From assembly GCA_007922195.1 (NCBI GenBank), contig ML682067.1, forward strand, positions 9,591,007 through 9,655,006: a stretch of 64,000 nucleotides of DNA, read 5' to 3'. Position numbers and translations under genes: made by a program. The notes under the pieces were generated by a model. The model searched no databases. It was given only the letters and a program-made list of their open reading frames with translations, and was not told where the DNA came from. This DNA is from Podocnemis expansa (Eukaryota > Chordata > Testudines > Podocnemididae). Numbering within the stretch: position 1 is the first letter of the stretch; every line of letters begins with the position of its first letter. This document shows positions 43,005-54,047 of the stretch, in pieces.

Positions 43005-43452
43005 GGCTATGTCTACACTACAAAATTAGTCCTGATTTGAGCCCTGTCTACATCAGAATATGCCTAGTTTGAACTAAAAAAATTTTTTGTTCAAGCTAAG
43101 CAAAGCTTAGTTCAAGCTAGTTAGTTTGCACAGTTAGTTCAAACTAGATCCTTAGTTCAAACTTATTTTGAAATTTAGTTTGAACTAGAATGATGTGATT
43201 GTGCTAGTTCGAACTAAATAAATTTGAACAGGCGATTAGTTTCAACTAAGCAGTTTTTAAATTCAAACTAACTTTTAGTTCAAACTACATGTACTTTTAA
43301 AATTTGAACTAAAAAGTTCAAACTAAAAAAAGTGCAGTTAGTTTGAAGTAAAAATTAGTTTGAACTAAAAGACTGCTTAGTTCGAACGAACTTAGAACTA
43401 CTTAGTTCAGACTAAGTAAGTCTGAACTAAAGTTTTAGATGTAGACATAGCC
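43005..43452. mobile_element. MITE with AAA TSD (TTAGTTCAAACTAA-type) in CR1
   Basis: A 448-bp element starting GGCTATGTCTACACTAC and ending GATGTAGACATAGCC, flanked by AAA (43002-43004 and 43453-43455). The arms are dense TTAGTTCAAACTAA arrays. It breaks the CR1 3' UTR, which continues unchanged on the other side. Confidence 0.92.
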
Positions 43453-43620
43453 AAATATGTTACCTAGGGAGCTGGTAGTATCTTCTTCTTTAGGGGCTTT
43501 TAAGGTGCATCTTTACAAAGCCTTGATGGGAATGATTTAGGGGAGGTCAGTCCTGTTTTGAGCAGAGGGTTGAACTAGATGACCTCCTTTGGTCTCATCC
43601 AACTCTAATTTTATATGATT

Positions 43621-44315
43621 GCATCATTCTAGCCCAGGTCATCATATCATCCCATGACAGTGAGTTCCACAGATTAATTGTGCATTGGGTGAGAAAGTAT
43701 TTCTTCTTCTTTGTATTAAACCTACTGCCTAATAATTTCTTTGGATGGCCCCTGTTTTTTGTATTGAGGGAAAGGATAAATAACACTTCTCTATGCACTT
43801 TTTCCACACCATTCATGATTTTCTAGATCTCTGTTACAGTCTCCATTAATTGACTTTTTTAACATGAATATCCCTAATCCTTTTTATTCTCCCCTCATAT
43901 GGAAACAGTTCCATACTCCTGATCATTTCTATTGCCCTTCTCTGAACCTTTTCCAGTTCTACTATATCCTTTTTGAGATGGCATGACGAGGCCTAGATGC
44001 AGGTTTCAAAGTGTGGGTGCACCATGGATTTATTTAGTAGCATTATAATTTTTCTGTCTTATTTTCTGGCCCTTTCCAAGTAGTTCCTAACAATCTGTTA
44101 GCTTTTTTTGCCTGTCACTGCTCATTAAGCTGAAGATGTCAAAGAATTATACACTATGATCTCTTTCTTGAGTGATAACAGCTAATTTAGAATCCATCAT
44201 AATACAAGTAGTGGGGATTATTTTTTCCAATGTGTATTACACATTAGAAAAAATGTCAGTGGTGTCAATGTTGCATTTCATCTGTTATTTTGTTGCCCAG
44301 TTGATCCTTGTAACA
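43621..44315 (-). mobile_element. CR1/L3-type LINE, 3' coding fragment
   Basis: Minus-strand fragment. From 44315 the translated blocks are a WATK..DEM-type start, GKNN-like text, an RTIEMIRSMELFPYEGRIK-like block near 43930, and then frame 43816-43595 with KVHREVLFILSLNTKNRGHP and IN LWNSL. This order (W..KW...FN..KC..., RA..MI..ME.LPYE.RL, F..SQ..VNLWNSLP) is the C-terminal half of CR1/L3-clade reverse transcriptases. It meets the plus-strand CR1 tail to tail at 43620. Confidence 0.85.
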
Positions 44316-46062
44316 ACTATTACTTCCTTTACTTAATAATGTTTTGATAAACTTATTCTGCCAAAACAGGGTATTTGTCATTACATCGGCACTAGGGCTG
44401 GAGGCCTCCCAGCGCTGCAGAGGTCCCTTCAGCCTTGGGACTGTCCCTTGCCTCAGTGCTGTCGGCTCCTCTCACCCCATGTCTGAGTGGGGGAAGGGGA
44501 GCCAGTGTAGTGCCAGTACCCTGTTTCTGCAGATTTTGTTACTGTCCAGCCAAACTAACAAAATCTGCTGAAACATGCTTTTAGGTACTGCACCGGAGAC
44601 TGCCCTGCTCAGGAGGGGAAGCTTCCCTGCTGTGTCATGACCCTGAAAAGGTTGAGCACTCCTGATCTAGTAGCTGTGGTCACAATGCTGATGACCACCG
44701 CACTGTTATTAAAATGCCCTATTAAAGTGCTTCATTGATAGCAGTATTGGCTACTACTGATCCTATCTTACCCTCCTAACTACAAGTGACTTTTTACTGT
44801 GAAAGGCAATTACTTACTTAAAGACAAAAAGAAATGAGCTGCTAATTCTTATACTGAGCTAAAGGCAAGTCAGGAGCAATTCAAACCCTCTGCATGGTGT
44901 GATAAAATCAGACCTGAGGGCTAAAAGGGGGTGTTTAAGGGATATAGGTCATGCCTAGAATGGTAAAGGTCATTTACCCTGCTGGCAGAGGAGAGTCACT
45001 GCAAGTTAAATTAGAAACACCTGAGGCCAATCATAGACTGCTTCAGGCCTATTCAAACTTCCCGACTCTGCTAAAGGGAAGGGGGTGGTAGAAGGCAGAG
45101 ACAGATAGACTACTGGAAGGCTTGTGTTAGAAAGAGGAGAGTCTTCCCCAGAGCACGAGACAGAGCTTCTTCCCAGTTGAGGATCAGAAAAGGGCAGGGA
45201 TGGATTTTTGCAGGGCCTATGGCGCCTGTGCCCAAGGGCTCACACAATCCTGCTGGTGCTGAGGGGGAGAGTGGGGCTGCCCTGGGCCAGAGACTGGGCT
45301 CTACTCTCCTGTCCTGAATTAGGGCTGGCTGGTCTGGGGTGTGACTGGTCGTTCTGCTACAGAAGCAGGGCTGACTGACATGCCATATAATCTCCAGCAT
45401 GGCCTTTGGGCCGCACTGGAAGCGGCACTGCATGCGCCCGTCAGCCCTGTCATCTCTGGGGGCTGACCAGCTGGGCCAGGGACTGCCTCTGGCCCCAGAG
45501 ACCCCCAGTACTGGCCCATCTCCAAGGGGCAGGGCCCTAGGTTGGTGGGAGGTTTGGGGCTCCAAATGTGTGGGGTGGCCCACTGGCAGGGGAGGCCCTG
45601 AGGACTCTGGTATGTCTCTGGAAAAGGGAAAACTCTGACACCAGTCTGATATCAAAACTAAGACTGCCCTAGGTGTTGCCTGGAGTCTGGGCTTCACAGA
45701 CTTACTAACTTACCTCCCCACCACCACCCTGTGGGATGGAGGAGTGTTCTGCCAGCCCTAACTAAGGACCAACCCTGAACATTTCTGGCAAAGAGATGCT
45801 GAGGGGAAAGTAAAGAACTTGTCCAGGGTGGGGCAGATTTACCCGGGCCTGTCCTGCTGGGGGAGAGAACTGGACTCCTGGCAAAACTGACACTGTGGTT
45901 GTTAGTGCCGTGAGATACTAAAGAGACCTGCTTCACTAATGTCTTTTCAAAGGGTTTTAGCGGCTCCTTGCATTGGTGGTTTTGTCTCTTGCTCCCCCGT
46001 GCCCCCACCTTCCTAGCATTGTCCTTTTCTCCCAATGAGCCTAGCTTCCTGTTAACTTTCTC
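44316..46062. other. mostly unassigned; GC-rich hAT-like patch at 45197-45640
   Basis: 45197-45640 is GC-rich with CAGGGATGG, CTGGGCCAGAGACTGGGCTC and related text shared with the GC-rich hAT-like inserts at 15569, 26515 and 63372, but its ends cannot be defined. The 195-residue minus frame at 45110-45697 runs through that patch and is not a gene. The rest is unrecognised. Confidence 0.4.
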
Positions 46063-46065
46063 TCA

Positions 46066-46802
46066 GGCTATGTCCACACACAAAGTCTTATTTCAAAATA
46101 AGTCATTTCAAAATGACTTATTTTGAAATAAAACCCTTAATTCGAAATGACTTATCTTGAATAAAAAAAAAAATTCGAATTAAGTAAAGCCTCTCCAATT
46201 GAAATAGCGTGCCCTGTGTATGGACATGCAATTTCGATTCCCTGAGAGGGGCACCTTGGGAGGTGTGGCAACATGGCTGCAGCCTCCAGAGCTGGGTGCG
46301 GGGTGAGCCACCGTGGCTGTGGCCACCCTGCCGGAGCTGCAGCACTCCCCAGCCAGCAGCGGGGTGAGCGGCCACAGCTGTGGCCACCCTACCGGGGCTG
46401 CAGCCCCCGGAGCTAGTGGCAGAGTGAGCAGCTGCGGTTCCGGCCACCCGGCAGGGGCTGCCTGGTGCGGCCCCTGCACCTTCCCTCAGCACCCTGGCCA
46501 GGGTGCTGAGGGAGCGTGGCCCTTCCTCCCAGGATGCTATGCACCCTGGGAGGAAGGTCACTTATTATATCGATAACCCAGGCATATCTTACAGAGCCAG
46601 ACGGGTTATTTCGAAACCACAGTTTTGAAATAACTGGTCGTTTTGCTATAATACTAGGTTTTATTATATTGAAATTACTTTCCTTATTTTGAAATAAGGA
46701 AGCTCCTTATTTCGAGATAAGAAAATGTTGTGTGGATGTGGCATGTTTTATTTCGAAACAAGAGCTGTTGTTTCAAAATAAAACTCTTGTGTGGACACAC
46801 CC
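46066..46802. mobile_element. MITE with TCA TSD and GC-rich core (TTATTTCGAAATAA-type)
   Basis: A 737-bp element, starting GGCTATGTCCACACACAAAG and ending CTTGTGTGGACACACC, flanked by TCA (46063-46065 and 46803-46805). The arms carry TTATTTCRAAATAA units. The centre (about 46240-46560) is a GC-rich block with its own tandem repeat, probably acquired sequence. Open frames across the core are artefacts. Confidence 0.88.
46298..46475. repeat. imperfect GC-rich tandem repeat, ~60-bp unit x3
   Basis: Units starting GGGGTGAGC / GGGGTGAGCGG / GAGTGAGCAG, each with a GTGGCCACCCT-like and GGGGCTGCAGC-like segment. The third unit is partial and the most diverged. Confidence 0.75.
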
Positions 46803-46805
46803 TCA

Positions 46806-48528
46806 CTGCTTGCTTCCTCTTTTCTTCTCGCAGGAATCCTACTGCTACTAGCTGTGAATTCTCTCCTCTCCTCTCTCATCTGAATCAGCAGCAGTAAGTC
46901 TCCCATTGACATTCCTCGGCTTCTAGTGTGTGTCCTAAATGATCAAATCCAACTTTCATGTAACCTTCTGATTCTAAGACTTTATCCCATAGACTCTAGA
47001 GTCTACCAGCTGTTCAAGTACAAGAAGAGAGGAAAAGAATTGTTCTCTTTGCTCTGTTATATACGAATTGGTCAGTTTATCTTGCTGTGACCAAAATGAA
47101 AACTGGTATTCCTCTGGTTTCTTTACCCCCTCAGTTAATATTGCTGTATGTCACAAGTAAGATGATTTGGTGTGTGGCTTAGTTCAGTCCATTTTGTCCC
47201 ATAACCTGCTTTGGGAAGAGTGTACCTGACTTTCTGTGGCTTACACAAAGGTATTGAGTTGTTAGACCATTTTTCACTTGTCAGCTTCAGGAGAGTGATG
47301 CTAGTCAGCAAATATAACTGGAATCTTCTTTTCAATAACTTATTTTTAATTGGCATCTTTCTTTAGGACACAGAAAGGGAAAAGTAATACAGGTAAAATT
47401 CAGACACTATTTGTACAAATACTCTCTTTCATCATTGCCAGTGAGGAACAATTTCAAAATCATTATCCTATAAAACACTTGGGTGAAAAACCTGCTGGAC
47501 TCCTTCCAAGAAAAACAGACGTCCATCATAATACCAGAGGATAATTACTTTCATTGTGTATTCCAAATCATCTGAAAACAGTCAAGACATTAAAGAAGTT
47601 CTCATCTAGCTATTTTTTACCCACATAAGGCTCAGTTCGATGTCCTTTGTTTACCTGATTAAACAATGGACTAATCAACTCTTGCCTTTCTAGACATGTT
47701 TTCCAAAGACTGTCATTTGGAGATGATAACTCCATCTCCAGAAGTTTTTCTTATCCAAGTTGTCTTCAAGGTTTTTCTTTGTGCACCAATACTGTGGCCT
47801 GTACCAAGGGGATTTGACCTACCTTTGAGACAGACAGGAAAGGACTGCTCCTCTGAGACAGAAAAGAAGGGGCAGAGCCAGAGAAGCTATGCCTGCCACC
47901 CTGGAAGCAGGGGGTGGAGGCCTAACAAATAGGAATCACAGGTATAAACGGTGGATCCTACAGCTCAAACAGGAAGCAACTGTTGAAGGAGTAGGATGTC
48001 TCCAGTCTACTGTTGCCGAGAGGAGCTGGATAGGAACCTGCTTACCCCATGGACCCACCGGACAACCCAGATGGTGAGGGTTTGGGTGGTAGTCCACTGG
48101 CAGTATGCTCCAGGGAAGCTGGTGATGACCCTTGGCCATAGGCACATGGACATAGGGGTGAAAGTAGCAGCTCAGAGGCAGCCAACACAGGTCCAACTGG
48201 TCACACTTGTGCCTTTGTCAAGGCACTTCAGCTGGAGCTTCTCTAACTTAGTGACAGAATACTCTGCTACAGGTAAGGCTGGACTGGGACACAGTGGAGT
48301 TGGGTGGGCCTGCGTCCCTTCCCCCCTTCCCATACCACCTCTGGGATGATTGCTTCATCCTGGCCTGTAAAGCCTCTGAGGTTCATGGATTATTTGCCTG
48401 CCCTGTCCTGCTTAAAGGCCAGGGCTAGAGACTGAGTTTGCCCTGCCTGGGGCTTGAGACTGCATATGTGCTGGTCTGCCCTGACTGAGGACCAGGGCTA
48501 GAGACTGCTTGCTCACCCTGCTCTCTTT
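46806..48528. other. unassigned stretch
   Basis: No gene or repeat recognised. Small frames at 47889-48349 overlap on both strands and lack motifs. Confidence 0.4.
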
Positions 48529-48680
48529 GGCTATGTCTACACTACAAAAGTTAGTTTGAATTAATAAAGTCAAACTAATAAGAACTAAACCCAACCTTAG
48601 TTAGAATTAACAAAGTCGAACTAAACCAGACCTTAGTAAGTTGAATTAACAAAGTGCACTAATTCAACTTCAACATTAAG
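48529..48680. mobile_element. MITE left-end fragment (TTAGTTTGAATTAA-type)
   Basis: Starts GGCTATGTCTACACTAC, followed by TTAGTTTGAATTAA and GTCGAACTAA units. No matching right end, so truncated. Confidence 0.65.
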
Positions 48681-49032
48681 AACCTAAACCCAAACCCAGG
48701 GGTCTTTCAGGGAGCCAGAATGTGGCCTTACATTTTTCTGACCTCTCTTTCTGCACACAGTGGGCAGCAGGAGATATATTACAGATGTAAGAGAAATATT
48801 GACTAAATGATTTTACTCCATAGTTAGACAGTCCAGGTGCTTCCTCCAGGTTCCTGGTGTTTCATGAAGCTGGTACTCTTCCTGCCTTGAATTTTCAGGG
48901 GGCACTGCCTGACTGTTCTCTTTTAAGACCATTCCCCTGCCTTGATCCCATGGATATTCTGCAAGTCAGTAATTCCATTCTCTTCAGGGTCTTATATCAT
49001 GTCCATTACTGTGAAGTATGACAGCTGAAATG
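48681..49032. other. unassigned stretch
   Basis: No feature recognised. Confidence 0.4.
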
Positions 49033-49146
49033 TTCCAAAGGGGGTAGCCATGGTAGTCTAATTCTGCAAAACAAGCAAGGAGTCCTGTGGCACTTAATAA
49101 ATACATTTGTTAGTCTTTCAGTGCCACAGGACTCCTTGCTTGTTTC
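49033..49146. mobile_element. Penelope-like terminal fold-back (shortest)
   Basis: The outer motif TTCCAAAGGGGGTAGCCATG is followed by ACAAGCAAGGAGTCCTGTGG and CACTTA. A ~25-base loop then leads to GTGCCACAGGACTCCTTGCT and TGT, the exact reverse complement of the first arm. The stem could pair over at least 25 bases. Derived from the PLE terminal repeat. Confidence 0.85.
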
Positions 49147-50032
49147 AGAATTAAATTATTTCTAATGTCGATCAAATGAAGTTTCTTCTTCATGTATGTG
49201 AAATAATTCAAAATTTAAATAACTGAATTTTGAATTGGGACCAGAAACTGGTGTTGTTTGCTTCATTCTGGGCCAAATTCTCTTCTTTATCAAATTTATG
49301 GTCAATGCAGTAAAGGGGACCAAGTAAAGAGCATGTCATGGTACGCTGATCATTTGCCTGCTCCTTGTGCATGTTCCAGCAGCAGGATGAGTTACCCTCT
49401 CACCCCAGTTCAGTTTATGGAAGCTTGGAACTGCAGGTGTCTGTGTTATGGTCCTGATCTTGCAGTTTTGGTCTACATGGGCAGATCCATGTGCCTCTGC
49501 AGAGAACCACTGACCATTATGGAGCTCTGTCTGTGTGGATCATTTTGCAGAGCCCTGTAACTCTTCTGTTGGTAGAGAGAGGACATAGTTCTCTGTCTGC
49601 TAATTTTGCACCTTCACCACCACTCAATTATGATTTTAATCCCTTCTTTCTACTGCATTCTCACTCATATCTTTGCTTGCTCCTCTCCCTTGGTACCAGA
49701 GTCTATTTCAATGCTTAAATACTTTAACTGTTACACTTTGCCTTCCTTAGTTTTAGGTCATTACTCTTTGTTTTGTCATCTTTTGGTTGTGTGAATAATC
49801 CTCTTCCTTTGAAGTTATTTGTACAACATGATCTTGTCTCCCCTGAGTCTCCTCTTTTGGCTGACTGTAGAAGCTCAGCTCCTTCATTCTAACTTCCTAT
49901 TTTAGACATCCTTCACTAGATTATTTTTTGGCTGTGTTTGTATTTTTTAGCTTTTCAACGCCCCTGTTATGCTATGGGTTCAAATTGAGTGAGGTCACAG
50001 TGGCTTTACCTAGCTACAGTATTCTGTAATTC
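49147..50032. other. mostly unassigned; possible CR1-like scrap at 49810-49915
   Basis: 49810-49915 on the minus strand has the CR1-like 'RR.RGD'-region text (TCTCCCCTGAGTCTCCTCTT on plus) but is too short to assign firmly. The rest is unrecognised. Confidence 0.35.
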
Positions 50033-50240
50033 AGAGGGGTAGCTGTGTTAGTCTAGTTCAGCAAAACAAAGAAGCTGGTGGTACTTAAAAAGACTAACAA
50101 CTGTATTTAACACATGAGCTTTCATGGGACAAAAATCCCACTTCCCATCTTCAATCATCTGACAAAGTGGGATTTTCTTTCACAACAGCTCATGCAATAA
50201 ATAAATTTGTTAGTCTTTTAAGTGCCACCAGACTCCTTGT
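50033..50240. mobile_element. Penelope-like terminal fold-back
   Basis: AGAGGGGTAGCTGTGTTAGT and the left arm GAAGCTGGTGGTACTTAAAA are followed by ACATGAGCTTTCATGGG and AAAATCCCACTTC. The mirror arm then has GACAAAGTGGGATTTTCTTT, AGCTCATGCAATAAATAAAT and AGTGCCACCAGACTCCTTGT. Both arms contain the whole ~100-bp PLE terminus. There is no coding sequence between them. Confidence 0.85.
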
Positions 50241-52084
50241 ATATCAGTCATTCCTCTTGAACTCTTTCTAAATAAAGAGGACGGAAAAGTGAGCATCCAT
50301 TACTCATCTGCTTTAGTTAACTTGAAATTTATATCAAATATGAAAACCAATTATGGCTATCATTCACCACACATACTTAATATATTAAGATTTCGGGATG
50401 TAAGCATGTATATATTTGAGTCTTTTGGACAGAGCATTGTCTTATCTACACGGTTAACTGTTGATTTAAATGGAATTATCCCAGATATGGTGGTGTGAAA
50501 CAGAATTAAGCCCTTCATTTCATATATAAATCTGTTCTTCCACTGTGTTTAATCAGGTAAAAACCTGGCCTCTTGTGATTAAATAGGTCTTGTGGTGAGG
50601 ATGGAGTGAGTCTTGCAAAAAAATCAGAGGTACTGATATCTCCTCATCTGCTGGATTTCTCCCAACAGGGAAATTTGAAATAACTTTCAAAATGTCTTCT
50701 TTGATCATGACAATATGCATCCCCAATTATTCTGCCTCTCTGGTAAGTTTGGATGGGTGAGCTCTGGCCAGAAAAGGAACAATAATTTCTGATGTTCATG
50801 TGTATTGACAGAAAATGCTAAACTAATGCCTCTACTGGGTATCCTGGGGCATAGTGCCTTATCTATGGTTTATTTTTAGGTCCTAATCCTGTAATCCATT
50901 CCATGCAGGCACTAGACTCCACCGACATGGCACTCACTACTGGATCAGAACTTTCGACTGCAAGCTCCATAGGGCAGGGACTGTTGAGCATATTACCTGC
51001 CCTTAACAAAATAAACTTTCAATAGTATCAGGTATCTCTTGCATCAGTCAGGACTTTTAAAATCCCTGGTGGTCCATGCAATTTATTTAAGTAACCAAGA
51101 AGTAGCCAATTACATTTCCAAAAGGCATGAATAAACTGGTTAAAGAAATTATATATACACATTTACACAAACTCGACAAGCAATATTAGGTATCTCTGGA
51201 AGAAGAGAAAACTTGAAGCAATTATTTTTGTAGTATACTTGTTTATCTCAAGACATTGGTGTTGGTGTTCTTTTCTTTTTAATATAGTAAGTGATAATTA
51301 CACCCCTAGGGTACATCTTGGTGGCTGCCTAAAACACATCTAGAGTTGTTTTCTTATCACTATGAAAATATATTTGAAAGGAAAGACTATGCATTCTTTA
51401 ATAGTAGGAGCACAAAAGGATATATGAAGAAACCTCCTTCTTTTAACATTGTTAAGTACCTCTGAGTTATGCTAAATACTAAAAATGATTGGCTCATTCC
51501 CCAAATGACTGTAGCTGTCCATTTTATTACTTTCTTTTTAGTTTTCTCAATTCTGTTCTTTAATCAACTTTATGCATTTGGAAGTCTAGTACAGATGAGA
51601 AAAATTGGTTTCCCTGATGATTACCCAAAAGGTCTGTGCTCTGGCATAGAGGTGCAAGGATTGCAAAATTTCCTATCATCTCAATGCATTAGTAGCATTC
51701 AATGATTTCAGTGGAGCCACGATTTCACCCTAAGAGAACAGTTTGGCTATGGAAATTACTATTACAAAGCCCCTGCCAAATAAAAGAATATAATTTAAAT
51801 TGTTTAACGTTTCCTAGTAATGTGTGGTTCATATTCAACATCTGTATGTGACGGAGAATACATCCTGATGCAGCTGACCAGCACAAAGTCTAAAGCCCAC
51901 TTCATGCCTTACTCCCTATTTTCAGTAGAAAAGTGGTGCATAGGCTTTGTGCTGCTCACTGCAGAGGGGTGAATTTCATCCCATGTGAATGTGCTATTTT
52001 CATAGTTCGCCTTGAATTACAGGAGAGCAGTAACCAGCTTAAGACTATCTCTAAAAAAGCTAGAAATTTTTGTTACTGAACAGC
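50241..52084. other. mostly unassigned AT-rich stretch
   Basis: 50935-51005 carries GCAAGCTCCATAGGGCAGGG ACTGT-like text resembling an old interspersed repeat of unknown family. Nothing else was recognised. The frame at 51469-51705 has no motif. Confidence 0.35.
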
Positions 52085-52660
52085 GAAAACAATGAAAGTC
52101 CTGTGGCACCGTATAGATTAATGCAGGGGTTGGCAACCCCTGACACCCCTGCCAAAAATGGCATGGGGGCCGAACCTGAGCAGCACATGGCACTGCTCAG
52201 GGTCCCCTGCCGGCCCCACTCCCCCAGTGCTATGGCCAGGCAGCAAGAGCCGCGTGCTGCAGCTGCGCTTCCCCACTGGAGAGTGCAGCTGGCAGGGGCC
52301 AAGGAGCTGCGGCATGCGCGATTCCTGATCCCTGCTGGCTCTGCCCCCCTGTTGGGTAGGGTTAGAGGGGAGTGGGGCAGGGCAGCCTGCCTGCTTCCAG
52401 CTTCGACCTTGGAGCCAGAAGCCGCCTGCCAGTGGGGGTGAGAGCCGGCCACAGCTGGGACCACAGAGGCCACTGGCTGGTGGGTACAGCCCTGAACCAG
52501 AGGTCTGCCCCCCAACTTTTGGCCCTGTCCCTGGCACCTGCTCAGGGTGTGGTAGGCAGGGCTGGCATGGGGGCTGGCAAAGGTTGCCAACCCCTGTACT
52601 ATCAGATTTCTTCAAGCATAAGCTTTCATGGGCTCCAACCCACTTCAGGAACTAAAGGTT
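52085..52660. mobile_element. Penelope-like terminal fragment split by a hAT element
   Basis: Left part: AAAGTCCTGTGGCACCGTAT AGATTAATG. Right part: ATCAGATTTCTTCAAGC and ATAAGCTTTCATGGGCTCC, then AACCCACTTCAGG. Joined, they read as one PLE terminus interrupted by 52124-52596. Confidence 0.78.
52124..52596. mobile_element. hAT element (CAGGGGTTGGCAACC termini)
   Basis: A 473-bp element, starting CAGGGGTTGGCAACCCCTG and ending AAAGGTTGCCAACCCCTG, a near-perfect 15-18 bp TIR. The expected 8-bp duplication is decayed (ATTAATG against ACTATCAG, both resembling the PLE sequence ACTAACAG). GC-rich interior. The overlapping 165-176 residue minus frames are composition artefacts. Confidence 0.85.
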
Positions 52661-52964
52661 TTTATGTATTTGCTAGTCTATTTAAATCCAAATTTAACAG
52701 GGAGAAATAGACAGTGGTTTTTACTAAAGATCAAGGCCCCATGCACTGTATGGAACAACATGAACAAACTCTGCAGCAGCCACTTCTTATTTCCATGGTG
52801 ACATTAATTCATTTAATCACCTTGAAGCAGCTTTCACTCACTCGTTGTCTGCCCTCCCTTTTCCCCTCCTTGCCCCAGTCCTGGTTCATATAGTTAAAAA
52901 TACTTTCTGGCATCACATTTTTTTAAATTATTTTTCCCCCCATCACAATTATTTTTGAAGATGG
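52661..52964. other. unassigned stretch
   Basis: No feature recognised. Confidence 0.4.
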
Positions 52965-53383
52965 GTGTGGGCTCTAGTAAGTGCGTCGTGCATCTGGCCC
53001 ACCGGGCGAGTGTCCCTGGTGGGCCACTGGGGAGTTATCGTCTCAAGTAGTCCGGCTGGCCCGTCTCCTCCCTGGGGGACGGGCAGCAGGTAGTAGATTC
53101 CCACCCCCATGAGGGGGCGTAACTGTCAGCTAGAAGTTGGGTCAGTCAGTTCACCCAGAGTCCGGTGCCCATAGGTGGGCGTACAGTCCACAAGTCACAA
53201 TATAGTCAGTGTTACACAAGGTGGGGTAGAGTTGAAGTTGACATCTCAGGAGAACAAAGGGAGAGGAAGGGGTAGGACACAGGCCTGCCCTACTCCACTG
53301 TGTCCCAGCCCAGGGCCCTAATAGTGGCCTGGCCTTGGTACCAAGGGGTCAGCGGGGATCCAGCCGCAACACGCTGACCCCGA

Positions 53384-53911
53384 TCAGGGGATGTGCAACT
53401 CCCTTGGGCTACTACTCCCCTCCTCTACCCGGAGTACCTGGTTTGGTGTAGCTTCCACGTCCTCGGGGTATTCGCTGAGTGGTACCGAATAGAAGTCCTC
53501 CATAGCGTCCACTGTGGGCAGGTCTGCAAGTCCCAGGCTGACATCCATCTCCTCAGGGGGTAGCTCGGGTAGAGTCACCAGGTCCGAGATGTGGGGGGAG
53601 CTCCCCCGGGGCTGCTCCCTCTGTGGGCTCTGCCTCTGGTGGGGCCAGGGGCAGTTCCTCCAAGTCCTCCCCGGTAGGCTCTGGGGTCCCTTTTCTGGAG
53701 TCCAGAACTTCCCAGGCATCAGGGGGGGGGGGGCGCAGCTCCCGCTGGGCCCCCGGTCTGTCCCCTGCAAGTGGGGAAGGATCCTCCCATGGGACGCCCA
53801 CCATGGGAGGCCCCAGCCAGCCCTCCCGGCGTGGGGCTGGCGACCGGTGGGTAGGCCTAAATCTCCTCTGCTGGGGCAAGGGCTGGTTCTGAGGAGCCTG
53901 GAGGGAGACAT
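53384..53911 (-). pseudogene. proline/glutamate-rich broken ORF, function unknown
   Basis: Two overlapping minus frames appear to be one sequence with frameshifts. The frame from 53911 starts MSPSRLLRTSPCPSRGD. The frame 53948-53553 reads naturally through WLGPPMVGVPWEDPSP and DAWEVLDSRKGTPEPTGEDL then EELPLAPPEAE. The first frame is natural again from ELPPEEMDVSLGLADLP to DAMEDFYSVPLSEYPEDVE. One shift probably lies at the long G-run near 53723-53733 and another near 53580-53600. The product would be acidic and disordered. No known domain; Gag-like or ORF1-like roles are only possibilities. Confidence 0.4.
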
Positions 53912-53955
53912 CCTTTCCCTCCGGTGGCCAGGGCTGAACTGAGCTCACTGGCCCT

Positions 53956-54047
53956 GGTTTTATACTTCCTGTCCTGCCCCCAGCCTTCTGGCATGAGTGA
54001 CAGCTCCGCGGCGGCCATCTTGCGGCCTCTGGAGGCGGCTATCTTGT
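53956..54047 (-). promoter_or_regulatory. TATA box with upstream YY1-type motifs
   Basis: On the minus strand TATAAAACC (53964-53956) lies about 45 bases upstream of the ATG at 53911. Upstream are CAAGATGGCCGCC (about 54023-54011), a perfect YY1 core (AAGATGGC), and a second decayed copy, CAAGATAGCCGCC (54047-54035). The YY1-plus-TATA arrangement is common in retroelement promoters. Confidence 0.6.

Larger units (their letters stand above)
40527..43620 (+). mobile_element. CR1 LINE 3' half, split by three insertions
   Basis: CR1 pieces in order: 40527-40606 (encodes LFNIFINGLEDGVNCTL), 41134-41328 (FADDTELGRVVDTLEGQ, then [17 protein letters not shown]), 42497-43004 ([29 protein letters not shown]-type block) and 43453-43620 (3' UTR, ending in the CR1 tail GAACTAGATGACCTCC...TTTATATGATT). 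The FADD motif is RT catalytic motif C. Each break coincides exactly with a transposon with its own target duplication. Removing them gives one collinear CR1, apart from point decay and stops. Confidence 0.95.

Noticed and set aside
45110..45697. 195-residue minus-strand frame
   Set aside because: Runs through a GC-rich repeat patch shared with other inserts; no motif, and antisense frames overlap.
52060..52615. 165-176 residue minus-strand frames
   Set aside because: Span the TIR element 52124-52596 and both of its PLE flanks; composition artefact.
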